The translations under genes and the position numbers were made by a program. From positions 3,596,001-3,660,000 of the forward strand of contig NZ_CP061771.1 of assembly GCF_011751885.2 (NCBI RefSeq): DNA of 64,000 nt. Direction: 5' to 3'. A model generated the notes under the pieces. It worked only from the letters and a program-made list of their open reading frames with translations. It had not been told where the DNA came from and did not search any database. Positions within the stretch are counted from its first letter, which is position 1. Each line of letters opens with the position of its first letter. Origin of the DNA: Salinibacterium sp. ZJ450 (GTDB lineage: Bacteria; Actinomycetota; Actinomycetes; Actinomycetales; Microbacteriaceae). This document shows, piece by piece, positions 7,651 to 16,187 of the stretch.

Positions 7651-8908
7651 CGAGGACCACCTCCTCCTCGGCCGGGTCGCCGGAAATTCCCGCGATCCGG
7701 ATGGTCAGGCTGCCGTCATCCGCAAACTCGAGCTTGGCCCAGCAGTGATGGGTCCGGCTGCGAACCGCAGTCCACGCGGGCGCTGTCTCGTTGGCGAACG
7801 TGGAGAAGGACTTGTTGATGTTGCTCATCTTCCCGCCAGGACTCACCTTCACCCAGACGGTTCCCTCGCCCTCGCCATAGCCGCTTAGCGCCTGTGTCGT
7901 CGGCGTGTTCGTGGCTGGGACATCCCGCAGGGGGAACGTGCGTTCGTAAGCCTGGTCGTGGGTGGTGAGCACAACTCGGATGCCGAGCCTCTCGAAGACT
8001 GGACCGAGTTGCGCGCGCAACTCCAGGTTGGACGGATGATTGGTGCCGTCGGCGAACGGAGCGACGTGCATATACGGGATGACCCACTCGAAACCGCGAC
8101 GCTGTGCGTCTTCGATATCGGCGATCATCCAATCGATTCGCGCCTGGGGAATGGCCTCCCACATCTCCCACGCGGACAGCGCCACGAAGTGCACGTGCCC
8201 TACATCGAACGAGTAGCAGTGAATGTCGTCGCGGCCGTCGGGCGTTGCGAAGCGGTCGAGCCACGGTTCGATCCGCTCTTGTAAGAACGGCATCAGTTCG
8301 TGGTTGCCCCAGGTGGGCTGGACCGGAGCCACCGAGAAGGCAGGCTCCATCTGGTTGAAGAAGTAGTCGATCGCATCCTCGAGGTATTCGAACCGGCGGT
8401 CGGTGTCGTAATAGGCGAAGTCCCCGCCCTCGAGGGTGACGAGTGGCCGGTAGTCGGCGATGCTCTGGATTACCCGAGCGGTGCCGTTGGTCAGTCCGTC
8501 GCGGCGCCCGACGAGGCCGGTGTCGGCGACGAAGGCGACGTTGAACGCGAAACGTTGCAGTGCGGGCGCTGCCGTGGCGAATTCGCGCGCCTCGGTCCAC
8601 GCCCCTGCCGCAATCTCGACCGAGTACTCGTAGCCGCCTTGGGGCTTCAGCCCGGTGAATGCCGCCTCGCGAACGGCGCCGGTCTCCACCACCGTCCGCA
8701 CCGTCGAGTTGACGGGCTGCCACTCAGCGGCCCCGGTTTCGCGAATGCGGGCACCGAGTGCCGTGGCGGCATCCGGCGTCTTCCACACGACGTTCATCGT
8801 GGTGGCGCTGTCGCCCACCCATGACAGGTGCACCTCGTTGCGGTCCGCGAAGTCGTCGCGGAAGTCGGCCCTGTTCATCACTCGAGGTTCCTTCGTCGTA
8901 TCGGTCAT
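7619..8908 (-). CDS. Purple-acid-phosphatase-like metallophosphoesterase, cytoplasmic, atypical metal site
   Basis: 429 residues. The N-terminal fibronectin-like domain (about 20-115) resembles the purple acid phosphatase N-domain; the calcineurin-like catalytic domain follows. Metal motifs in order are FVADTG, EGGDFAYY (with the ligand Tyr), GNHE and YMHVAP. The last motif, normally GHxH before YER, reads THDQAYERTF, so one metal-binding His is Gln. There is no signal peptide, unlike secreted purple acid phosphatases. ATG at 8908 follows AGAGGACGAGC. It overlaps the glycosidase-like gene upstream by ATGA. It may remove phosphate from an intermediate or cleave a phosphodiester of the substrate. 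Confidence 0.8.
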   Translation of the reverse strand: MTDTTKEPRVMNRADFRDDFADRNEVHLSWVGDSATTMNVVWKTPDAATALGARIRETGAAEWQPVNSTVRTVVETGAVREAAFTGLKPQGGYEYSVEIAAGAWTEAREFATAAPALQRFAFNVAFVADTGLVGRRDGLTNGTARVIQSIADYRPLVTLEGGDFAYYDTDRRFEYLEDAIDYFFNQMEPAFSVAPVQPTWGNHELMPFLQERIEPWLDRFATPDGRDDIHCYSFDVGHVHFVALSAWEMWEAIPQARIDWMIADIEDAQRRGFEWVIPYMHVAPFADGTNHPSNLELRAQLGPVFERLGIRVVLTTHDQAYERTFPLRDVPATNTPTTQALSGYGEGEGTVWVKVSPGGKMSNINKSFSTFANETAPAWTAVRSRTHHCWAKLEFADDGSLTIRIAGISGDPAEEEVVLDELKLFAAGS

Positions 8909-9966
8909 GCTCGTCCTCTCACCGCTCCGGTCATCCGCCCCAGTTCATAGAAGAAGGAGCGCTTGCGCGGGGTCGTGAGGCCCCACTGCACGGGCGGACA
9001 CTGGTAGCCGTCGTTGTAGTCGTTGGCGTCACCTGGATCGAAGAAGCCCCAGGAGGCGTAGTTCTCGGTCGCCGCGAGGAAGTTGTTGGTGGGCTTGAAG
9101 AAATCGAAGTGGTTGTCCTCGTTGAAGACGATCGGCTTGCCGCCGCCCGTCCGGTGCGCCTTCATGCGTACGTCGCGCACCATCTCGGCGATGATCCCCG
9201 GGTCGTCGAGCCCGTTGGCATGCAGCAGGACGAAGTCCATCGCCCCGACCAGTTCCGCCGCTGGCAGGTAGTCGTCGGGCATCGCCCCGTAGCTCGCCGA
9301 AACCGGCCGATCCGTGAGCTCGCGCACCCGGGCGATCAGCTCAGGAATGCGGTCCGGGGTCAGGATGTCGTGACTGTAGCGCGGCACGTTGCACTCGTTG
9401 GCGACTTCGATCACGACGTTCGTCACGTCGTTCTCGTCCAGCCAGCGGATGACGTTCTCGGTGGCGCGGACCACGGCCGCCTCGTCGGCGAGGTGGTGAT
9501 CCTGGCCGAAGTAGAACAGGCCGAGGATCACCACCATGCCGTACTGATCGGCCGCATCCAGCACGAGCTTGAGGCGCCGCATCCACTCTGGTTTGAGCGA
9601 TCCATCAGCCTCGTAGGCAGACACCTTCCACGGTTGCTGGACGGGCACGACGCCGTCGGCCCCGCGGCCGCGCACAGGATTTCCGCACTGCAGGTTCAGC
9701 GTGAGCCCGAGCAACCCGAACGACCGCCAGGTGGGCAGCAACGCGAGGAACTCGTTCGTATTCCGGTCAGGGTCCCAGGTCCCGGTGTCGGGGTAGGCCC
9801 ACCGGGCGCGCGTCTCGGGATTCTCGTCATCGAAGATGGCCTGAACCATTCTCGAGTTGAAGAGGAGTCCTTCGATACTCGTGTCCTCAAACCCCTGACC
9901 CCGATACGTGGGTTTGCCATTGATGAGGAACTGCTGTCCGACGATGGAAACTCGTGTGCTGCCCAA
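8905..9966 (-). CDS. Clan-A (GH5-like) glycoside-hydrolase-fold protein, no signal peptide
   Basis: About 353 residues from a TTG start at 9966 preceded by GAGCGAGAGA; the frame stays open further upstream but would overlap the solute-binding gene. The TIM barrel carries the clan-A pair: the acid/base in VIEVANECNVP (Asn-Glu) and a candidate nucleophile Glu in KPIVFNEDNHFDFF. The C-terminus is rich in aromatics (YASWGFFDPGDANDYNDGY), fitting a carbohydrate cleft. With no export signal it should act on an imported oligosaccharide or glycoconjugate. It is the second gene of the operon, 55 bases after the solute-binding gene. The start codon is uncertain. Confidence 0.72.
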   Translation of the reverse strand: MGSTRVSIVGQQFLINGKPTYRGQGFEDTSIEGLLFNSRMVQAIFDDENPETRARWAYPDTGTWDPDRNTNEFLALLPTWRSFGLLGLTLNLQCGNPVRGRGADGVVPVQQPWKVSAYEADGSLKPEWMRRLKLVLDAADQYGMVVILGLFYFGQDHHLADEAAVVRATENVIRWLDENDVTNVVIEVANECNVPRYSHDILTPDRIPELIARVRELTDRPVSASYGAMPDDYLPAAELVGAMDFVLLHANGLDDPGIIAEMVRDVRMKAHRTGGGKPIVFNEDNHFDFFKPTNNFLAATENYASWGFFDPGDANDYNDGYQCPPVQWGLTTPRKRSFFYELGRMTGAVRGRA

Positions 9967-10021
9967 TTGTCTCTCGCTCTTTTCGTGTCGTGACTTACGG
10001 TTTCGATATGCGTCTTGGCTG

Positions 10022-11326
10022 TTACTGCCCTCGGTCGAGAACCTCCTGCATCTTGACCTGCGCATCGGCGAGCGCAGTATCGATGTCGGCTCCGGAGACG
10101 ACGACCGCTGCGAACAGGTCCCACAGCACCCCGCCGGGCTTCTCATCCCGAATGATCGTCCAGAACGGCGACGGAGCCTGAGACGAATGCGCTTCCTCAG
10201 CAAGCACGGTGCCGAGCACCGCCTGATAGTCCTCGGATGTCCAGAATTCGGACTGCGTGACACTCAGGTTCGTGCTCATGGCACCGCTCACCTCGGAGAT
10301 CACCTGCATGTTTTCGTCTTCGCTCAGGAAGGCGATGAACTCTGCTGCCTCGTCGGGATGTTCCGTGCCTTGGAGCACACCCCAGTAACCGGCGCCCGTG
10401 TACGCAGCGGAGCCAGCCGACCCAGCCGGCGGTGGCGCTGCAGCCCATTTGCCCTCCAGTTCGGGGTTGTCTCGGGTCAATGAGTCAAAGTCGGAAGACG
10501 TGGCCTGAGCGATCATGGCCACTCGGCCGGTGCGGAAGTCGGTCATGGCGTCATAGTTCGGATCCATGAAGTCGGGCGGCACCGAACCGTCCTCGGCCAA
10601 TGAGGCCATCCATTCGAGTGCCTCACGCATCTCAGGCGTATCCAGCGTCGCGGTCTTCCCGTCCGGTGTCATGTATTCGCCGCCGGCCTGCCACAGCGCC
10701 GGGATGAGCCCCTGCACGACGTCAACACTGCCGAACGTAAAGCCCCACTGCTGTGCGCCCTCGTCGGTCAGCTCAGCTGCGTACTCGCGAACCTCGTCCC
10801 AGGTCGCCGGTGGCTCTGTGAAGCCAGCCGCTTCAAGGAGATCTGTGCGGTAGAGCATGGCCCGTGGATCGGCCCGCCAGGGAATGCCGTAGAACTCGCC
10901 ATCCCACTGAGCATCACCCAGCAGGGGTTTGGCGAACCGCTCCTCCAGATCGGGCCAGTAGTCGTCCTTAAAGTCTGAGATAGGCATCGGGCCGGCCTTG
11001 CCACCGCCCAGTTGCACGTTCGTGTGCAGCTGATACATGTCGCCGACGTCGGGGGCGTCTGCGCCCTGGGCGACGAGGAGCCAGCGATCACGCGACTGGG
11101 CGAAGTCGATGAACTCGACCTCCACCGCCGTGCCGGTCTTCTCTTCGAAGTCCGCCGCGAGCCCTTCGACCGTGGTGCGCCATTCGGCCGGGTCGCCATA
11201 GATCTGTGTCCAGAACTCGAGTGTGACGTCCTCGCCGCTGCTGGTTGGTTCACTCGCGGAACAGCCCGCCAGTGCCAGTAGACCTGCTACCGCCACAGCT
11301 GCCGTGATCCTGATTGATTTCACCAT
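10022..11326 (-). CDS. Extracellular solute-binding lipoprotein of a carbohydrate ABC importer
   Basis: 434 residues, family 1 (MalE-like) binding protein. The signal sequence is residues 1-21 with a lipobox LALAGC and lipidated Cys22. The mature part starts VTLEFWTQIYGDP and contains typical family features (FYGIPWRADPRAMLYRTDLL, the hinge around GAGYWGVLQGTEHPDEA). It delivers the substrate to the MalF/MalG permeases downstream. It is the first gene of the long minus-strand operon, and its upstream region holds a FadR-type operator candidate. Confidence 0.95.
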   Translation of the reverse strand: MVKSIRITAAVAVAGLLALAGCSASEPTSSGEDVTLEFWTQIYGDPAEWRTTVEGLAADFEEKTGTAVEVEFIDFAQSRDRWLLVAQGADAPDVGDMYQLHTNVQLGGGKAGPMPISDFKDDYWPDLEERFAKPLLGDAQWDGEFYGIPWRADPRAMLYRTDLLEAAGFTEPPATWDEVREYAAELTDEGAQQWGFTFGSVDVVQGLIPALWQAGGEYMTPDGKTATLDTPEMREALEWMASLAEDGSVPPDFMDPNYDAMTDFRTGRVAMIAQATSSDFDSLTRDNPELEGKWAAAPPPAGSAGSAAYTGAGYWGVLQGTEHPDEAAEFIAFLSEDENMQVISEVSGAMSTNLSVTQSEFWTSEDYQAVLGTVLAEEAHSSQAPSPFWTIIRDEKPGGVLWDLFAAVVVSGADIDTALADAQVKMQEVLDRGQ

Positions 11327-11361
11327 TGAAACCTCAATTCAGTCGAAATGTGTGTTGCGCC

Positions 11362-11372
11362 TGGTATGACAG
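11362..11372 (-). promoter_or_regulatory. Candidate FadR-family operator upstream of the acid-sugar operon
   Basis: TGGTATGACAG fits the FadR-subfamily consensus TnGTnnnACnA at all positions but the last. On the minus strand TTGACA lies upstream (about 11390-11395) with a weak -10-like CATCCT 18 bases further on, so the site would sit just downstream of the promoter core. The FadR gene at 677-1393 in the same operon is the likely ligand-responsive repressor. This is pattern matching plus context only. Confidence 0.4.
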
Positions 11373-11440
11373 GATGACAGCCAGACCGCGTTGGTGTCAA
11401 CGATCCAGTTTGGCTTCCCGAGAGACCCCCTGCCCTCGAC

Positions 11441-11480
11441 AGCAAAGAACCCCGGGAGCATGCTCCCGGGGTTCTTTGCT
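11441..11480. terminator. Perfect 40-base palindrome, intrinsic terminator
   Basis: Two exact 20-base inverted arms meet without a loop gap, centred on GCATGC. The stem has a GC-rich core and ends in TTCTTTGCT, giving a U-containing 3' side on either strand. It lies 14 bases past the stop of the glucose dehydrogenase gene, in its transcription direction. Confidence 0.85.
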
Positions 11481-11493
11481 CCTGTTCGTCAGG

Positions 11494-12951
11494 CTAGTCG
11501 CCGACCGTCCCGTCGTAGTGGAACACGAGGATGGAACCGGGGTTCTCCAGCTGGTCGGTCGAGTCGCCGTTGGTGCCGCGGGCAAGGCCGCCGGTGTCGG
11601 TGGCCACGTAGACGGTGGTTCCGTCGGGGTGGATGGCGGTGTCCCGGTACCGGTTCACGCTGCGCCACAGCGGCTCGCTGTCTCCGACCGACTGGCCGTC
11701 AGCGGCGAGCTCCACGCGGTAGACCTGCCCGTCCTTCAGCGTCGGCATCAGGAACGAGTTCTCCCATCCCGGGATGGCGTTCTGCGCGTAGAAGTCCAGG
11801 CTCGACGGTGCGATCGTCGGGTAGCAGATGAAGAACAGCCCGGACGGCTCGCACGCTTCACCCGAGAAATCGTGCGTCGATGGAACCGTGTAATAGGTTC
11901 GCAGCGGCTGCACGAATGCCGGGTCGTTGAAGTCGGACTCGATGTACTGCGGCACGACATCCGGAATCACGAAGGCGTCGTACGGCACGGTGGTGCCGCA
12001 GCCGGGCGCTGCCGACCAGTCGCCGAAGACGTAACCGCTGTTGTCCTTGTATCCAGCGACGTAGGGCCAGCCGTAGTTGCCGCCTGCCTGCAGGAGGTTC
12101 AGCTCGTCGTCACTCTTCGGCCCCTGTTCTGATGAGTACAGCAGGTCGTTGGACGCGAAGACGATTCCCTGCGCGTTGCGGTGCCCGTAGGTGTAGATGT
12201 GGCTGACGACGCCGTTTAGTTCGGGGTTGTCGTCGGGGATCGACCCGTCGAGGTTGAGGCGCAGCGACTTGCCCTGATAGGCGGTCCAGTCGCTGGCTCC
12301 GATCTCGTCTGCTGTGGGCAGCCGTTGAGCCAGGTTCGGCCGGCAGGCGTTCGAGTCCTGGTTGTTTCCGCGGTCGCCGATCGTGTAATAGAGCCTGTCG
12401 TCGGGGCCGTACAGCAGCCGACCGGAGTTGTGATCGTCGCTCGCGATCAGCCCGCTGATCAGGTCGGTCGGGTCGCCCAGCGTGTCACTGTCCTGGTCGT
12501 AGCTGTAGCGCACCAGCTTCTGCCGGCGGTCCAGCGCCTCGCCCGGGTCACCGTCGTAGGTGTACGAGAGGTACACATAACTGCTGTCATCCCCGTTCAG
12601 CAGATCGGGGTGCAGTGCCATGCCAAGCAGGCCGTCTTGCTCGCCGGGTGTCGCCACGACCTCGGGAATGGTGAGGATCGTCTTCGTGGACCCGTCGGCG
12701 GGGTTCACCTTGGTGACCTTGCCGGCGTTTCTCTCGGTGACCCAGAGCCAGCCGTCTGGTCCGTAGATGATCTCGAAAGGATTATTGAGGCCAGTCGTCA
12801 GGACCTCGGAGGAGAAGTCATCTGAGCTGGCGGCCGGCTCATCGCTGCCTTGCTGCTCCCCTGCTGCGGTCGCGGGGATCGCCATCCCCAACGTCAGGGG
12901 AATCGCTAGGGGAATGGACAGGGCGACGATGCCCTTTTTATGGAGCTTCAT
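11494..12951 (-). CDS. Secreted PQQ-dependent soluble glucose (aldose) dehydrogenase, GdhB type
   Basis: 485 residues. The Sec signal is about residues 1-31 (MKLHKKG..., cleavage near ATAAG). The beta-propeller carries the s-GDH landmarks: the catalytic His in DDHNSGRL, IGDRGNNQDSN, the PQQ-contacting Arg in YGHRNAQG, and SEQGPKSDDELN. Enzymes of this type oxidise aldoses to lactones outside the membrane using PQQ and calcium. The start at 12951 is chosen for its GGGAG ribosome-binding site; an upstream in-frame ATG would put codons before the signal peptide. It is followed by a strong terminator. No PQQ biosynthesis genes are in the window. Confidence 0.88.
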   Translation of the reverse strand: MKLHKKGIVALSIPLAIPLTLGMAIPATAAGEQQGSDEPAASSDDFSSEVLTTGLNNPFEIIYGPDGWLWVTERNAGKVTKVNPADGSTKTILTIPEVVATPGEQDGLLGMALHPDLLNGDDSSYVYLSYTYDGDPGEALDRRQKLVRYSYDQDSDTLGDPTDLISGLIASDDHNSGRLLYGPDDRLYYTIGDRGNNQDSNACRPNLAQRLPTADEIGASDWTAYQGKSLRLNLDGSIPDDNPELNGVVSHIYTYGHRNAQGIVFASNDLLYSSEQGPKSDDELNLLQAGGNYGWPYVAGYKDNSGYVFGDWSAAPGCGTTVPYDAFVIPDVVPQYIESDFNDPAFVQPLRTYYTVPSTHDFSGEACEPSGLFFICYPTIAPSSLDFYAQNAIPGWENSFLMPTLKDGQVYRVELAADGQSVGDSEPLWRSVNRYRDTAIHPDGTTVYVATDTGGLARGTNGDSTDQLENPGSILVFHYDGTVGD

Positions 12952-13139
12952 TGTTCGTGTCTCCCGAAGGATTGCCAAAAGGCGGTATGGATATGAGATC
13001 CGGCGTTCGGGTCGCCGTGCGATGCGGGGAACTGGGGCAGCGTGCCCGGCCCGACCGCGCTATTACGGCGGCGACGTTACGCCCGCCACTCGGCGCGGTC
13101 AACAGACACGACGATTGCGCGAGGGGACAGAATGGTCGA

Positions 13140-14189
13140 GTGACTCAACTCCACGACACCGACCGCCGCGGCTTCGCCTCGGACAACTACGCCGGCGCCC
13201 ACCCCGAGGTGCTCGCCGCGATCGCCGAGGCCAACGGCGGCCACCAGGTCGCCTATGGCGAAGACGTGTACACGGCCCGGCTGCAGGAGCTGATGCGCGA
13301 GCACTTCGGCGAGCAGACCGAGACCTACCCGGTGTTCAACGGCACCGGCGCGAACGTCACCGCGCTGACCAGCCTGCTGCCACGTTGGGGTGCCGTGATC
13401 GCCGCGAAGACCGCGCACATCAACACCGACGAGAACGGCGCCCCCGAGCGGGTGAGCGGGCTGAAGCTGCTGACCGTCGACACCCCGGACGGCAAGCTCA
13501 CCCCCGACCTGATCGACCTGGAGGCCTGGGGGTGGGGCGACGAGCACCGCGCGCAGCCGCTCGCGGTCAGCATCACCCAGACCACCGAACTCGGCACGCT
13601 GTATTCGGTGGACGAGATCCGTGCGATCGCCGAGCACGCGCACTCCCACGGGATGGCGCTGCACATGGACGGTGCCCGCATCTCCAACGCGGCGGCGGCG
13701 CTCGGGGTGCCGCTCCGCGATTTCACCACCGACGCGGGCGTCGACATTCTGAGCTTCGGCGGCACCAAGAACGGTGTGCTGTACGGCGAGGCGGTCGTGG
13801 TGCTGAACCCCGCGGCATCCGTCGGCATGATTTTCCTGCGCAAGCTGTCGATGCAGCTGGCGTCGAAGATGCGGTTCGTGTCGGCGCAGCTGATCGCGTT
13901 GCTGACGGATGACCTGTACCTGCGCTCGGCCGGACATGCCAACGCGATGGCGACCCGGCTGCGGGCGGCGGTCGAGGGCATCGACGGGCTCGGCTTCACC
14001 CAGCCCACCCAGTCGAACGCGGTGTTTGCGGTGCTGCCGCCCAGGGTTGCCGACCGGCTGCGCGAGAAGTTCCGCTTCTACGACTGGAACCCGGCCACCG
14101 GAGAGGTGCGCTGGATGTGCTCGTTCGACACCACGGAGGCCGATATCGACGCGTTCGCTGCGGCGATCCGCGAGGAGCTGGCGCGCTGA
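13140..14189 (+). CDS. Low-specificity L-threonine aldolase family protein
   Basis: 349 residues, PLP fold-type I aldolase. The N-terminus FASDNYAGAHPEV, the PVFNGTGANVTAL loop, LHMDGARISNAA (Asp binding the PLP nitrogen) and the Schiff-base Lys in SFGGTKNGVLYGEA are all in place. It cleaves beta-hydroxy amino acids such as threonine to glycine and acetaldehyde in the cytoplasm. A GTG start at 13140 follows GAGGGGA; longer in-frame extensions read into non-conserved sequence. It is single, and convergent with the AlkD-like gene 28 bases away. Confidence 0.9.
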   Translation: MTQLHDTDRRGFASDNYAGAHPEVLAAIAEANGGHQVAYGEDVYTARLQELMREHFGEQTETYPVFNGTGANVTALTSLLPRWGAVIAAKTAHINTDENGAPERVSGLKLLTVDTPDGKLTPDLIDLEAWGWGDEHRAQPLAVSITQTTELGTLYSVDEIRAIAEHAHSHGMALHMDGARISNAAAALGVPLRDFTTDAGVDILSFGGTKNGVLYGEAVVVLNPAASVGMIFLRKLSMQLASKMRFVSAQLIALLTDDLYLRSAGHANAMATRLRAAVEGIDGLGFTQPTQSNAVFAVLPPRVADRLREKFRFYDWNPATGEVRWMCSFDTTEADIDAFAAAIREELAR

Positions 14190-14217
14190 AGTAGTGCTTG
14201 CCGGCCGGTCGCCGGTT

Positions 14218-14988
14218 TCAGCGCAGCGCCCGGTAGTGGGCGCGTTGCTCAGGGCTGAGGTGCTCGGTGGCGTAGCTCAGCATGGTCCGCGGCATCCGTG
14301 ACGCGTGCTCGTCGAGGAATCCGGTGAGCACCGCGCGATCCACCTTCTTGCCGACCTCGCGCAGCATCCAGCCGACCGCCTTGTGCATCAGGTCTTCGCG
14401 ATCGTCGAGCAGCCGGGTCGCGAGACGCAGCGTCGGGGCGGCGTCGCCGGCCTTGATGAAGGCGAAGGTGGCGAGGACCGCGGCCCGGCGCTGCCAGAGG
14501 GAGTCGCTCTCCGCCAGCTGGTCGAGCAGCACCAGCGACAGCGGCGGGTCGCGCAGGTACTCGCCGATCAGGTCTGGGGCGGACGAGTCGATCAGGTCCC
14601 AGTTGTTCACCCGCCCGGCCCGCAGCGCCTGCAGATAGGAGTTGTGCAGCTCGGCTCGGGCGTGCTCGTCGCGCGAGCGCGGCCGGCTCTCGCGCCGGAA
14701 CTGCGCCACCATCACCATCAAGGCCGCCAGCCGGTGCTCGTGCACGGGGCTGTGCAGCAGGGCGGATGCCTCGGCCAGCGGCATCCGCTCGAATCGCGTC
14801 ACCAGCGCCCGAGTGGCCGGAACCCGTACGCCGACGAAGACATCGCCCTCGCCGTATTGGCCTGGCCCGGTCTTGAAGAAGCGCTGCAGGAACGCGGCAT
14901 CCTCGGGGTTGCCGGCCGCGTCGAGCGCCGCGGCGAGCGCCGCGGCGAGCGCGATCGACGTGAGCGGCGGGTCGGTGTCAGCGGCCAT
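14218..14988 (-). CDS. DNA alkylation repair protein, AlkD-like HEAT-repeat glycosylase
   Basis: 256 residues of tandem HEAT-like helices. AlkD-family signatures are KTGPGQYGEGDVFVGVRVP (residues about 38-57), VNNWDLIDSSAPDLIG, the LWQRRAAVLATFAFIKAGD segment, and MHKAVGWMLREVGKK near the C-terminus. The Trp and Asp residues (NNWDLID, LWQRR) that contact flipped or alkylated bases in AlkD are present. The protein removes 3- and 7-alkylpurines. It is monocistronic and not visibly linked to its neighbours. Confidence 0.9.
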   Translation of the reverse strand: MAADTDPPLTSIALAAALAAALDAAGNPEDAAFLQRFFKTGPGQYGEGDVFVGVRVPATRALVTRFERMPLAEASALLHSPVHEHRLAALMVMVAQFRRESRPRSRDEHARAELHNSYLQALRAGRVNNWDLIDSSAPDLIGEYLRDPPLSLVLLDQLAESDSLWQRRAAVLATFAFIKAGDAAPTLRLATRLLDDREDLMHKAVGWMLREVGKKVDRAVLTGFLDEHASRMPRTMLSYATEHLSPEQRAHYRALR

Positions 14989-15008
14989 GCCGGAACCCTA
15001 GTTGAACC

Positions 15009-15031
15009 GCGCGGTGTTTCTCACACCGCGC
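15009..15031. terminator. Hairpin downstream of the idonate-type dehydrogenase gene
   Basis: A perfect 9-base stem, GCGCGGTGT/ACACCGCGC, with a five-base loop, lies 58 bases past the stop of the dehydrogenase gene. There is no clear T-run, so it is a weak terminator candidate. Confidence 0.4.
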
Positions 15032-15088
15032 AGGGCTATGTAGCGCCGCATTGAGTGAGAAACCCCGCGCTGTTCGGCGAGTGCCGCG

Positions 15089-16105
15089 TTACGATCCGTC
15101 GAACTCGAGCAGCACCTTGCAGCTGGCCTCGCCATTCGTTGCCATGGCGAAGGCTTCCGAGGCGCGGTCCACCGGGAACGCGTGAGTGATGAGCTCATCG
15201 GCGGCGGGGGTCTCGGCCAGCACGGTGAGCGCGCGGTCCATCTCGTCGGCGAAGCGGAACGAGCCGCGCAGATCGAGCTCGCGGCTCACCAGAAGACCCA
15301 TCGGCAGCGAAATGGGATCGAGGGGGAGATTGCCGACCTGAACGATGGTGCCGCCGATGGCGACCGTCTTGATCAGATGGGCGAGCGATGCCCCCGCGCC
15401 TGACGCTTCGATGGCGATGGTGTGCTCACCCGGAACGGGCTGACCAACGTCGAGCACGTCGTCGGCCCCGACCTTGAGTGCCCGTTCGCGTGCCGACTGG
15501 GCGGGGTCGATCGCGGTGATGTGGGCGGCTCCCGCGGCTCGGAGGGCAATGATGGCGAGGGCGCCGACCGGTCCGCATCCGCTGACCAGGACGCTCTTGC
15601 CTGCGACGTCGCCGGCGCGCGAGACAGCGTGCAGCGCCACGGCGAAAGGCTCCGCGAGTGCGGCTCTGCGCTTGCTCAGACCGGTGGGAATGAGCCGCAC
15701 CTGGCTCTCGTGAACCGCGATCTCATCCGCGAACGCCCCATCGCGGTGCGGCGACACGGCCGCTGACCCGAGGTAGGACAGGTGCGGGTGCAGGTTGTCC
15801 CGTCCGGCGAGGCGTTCAGGCAGGGGACCCGTCGTCGACGCGGGGTACACGGTCACGGCCGTGCCCGGGCTGACCGAGGTAACGGACTCGCCGACCGCGA
15901 TGACGGTGCCCGACAGTTCGTGACCGAGGACGAACGGATGCTGCTGCACCGCGCTTCCCGATCGGCCGGACTTCCAGTAGGACGTGTCTGAGCCGCAGAT
16001 TCCAGCCCAGGCCACGCGGATCACGACATCCTCGGGGCCGACCGTGGGGGAGGGACGGTCGGAGAGGCGGAGATCGCCTGCCGCATGGAGTTCGAGGACG
16101 CGCAT
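15089..16105 (-). CDS. L-idonate 5-dehydrogenase-like zinc alcohol dehydrogenase
   Basis: 338 residues, medium-chain dehydrogenase. The catalytic zinc ligands are Cys in AGICGSD, the His-Glu pair in LGHELSG and Glu in LAEPFAVALH; the NAD fold is VSGCGPVGALAI. The four structural-zinc cysteines normal in this family are absent: the lobe reads TVYPASTTGPLPERLAG. IdnD-type enzymes interconvert idonate and 5-ketogluconate. The ATG at 16105 follows GGAAGG. It lies 82 bases behind a FadR regulator and an Nramp-like transporter on the same strand, probably one sugar-acid unit. Confidence 0.82.
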   Translation of the reverse strand: MRVLELHAAGDLRLSDRPSPTVGPEDVVIRVAWAGICGSDTSYWKSGRSGSAVQQHPFVLGHELSGTVIAVGESVTSVSPGTAVTVYPASTTGPLPERLAGRDNLHPHLSYLGSAAVSPHRDGAFADEIAVHESQVRLIPTGLSKRRAALAEPFAVALHAVSRAGDVAGKSVLVSGCGPVGALAIIALRAAGAAHITAIDPAQSARERALKVGADDVLDVGQPVPGEHTIAIEASGAGASLAHLIKTVAIGGTIVQVGNLPLDPISLPMGLLVSRELDLRGSFRFADEMDRALTVLAETPAADELITHAFPVDRASEAFAMATNGEASCKVLLEFDGS

Positions 16106-16187
16106 TTCGGGCTGCCTTCCAGCATCGGTACCAGAACCGACGCAGAACGACATCGGTGCTTACGTCAGCGTAGCAGACCCTATATGC

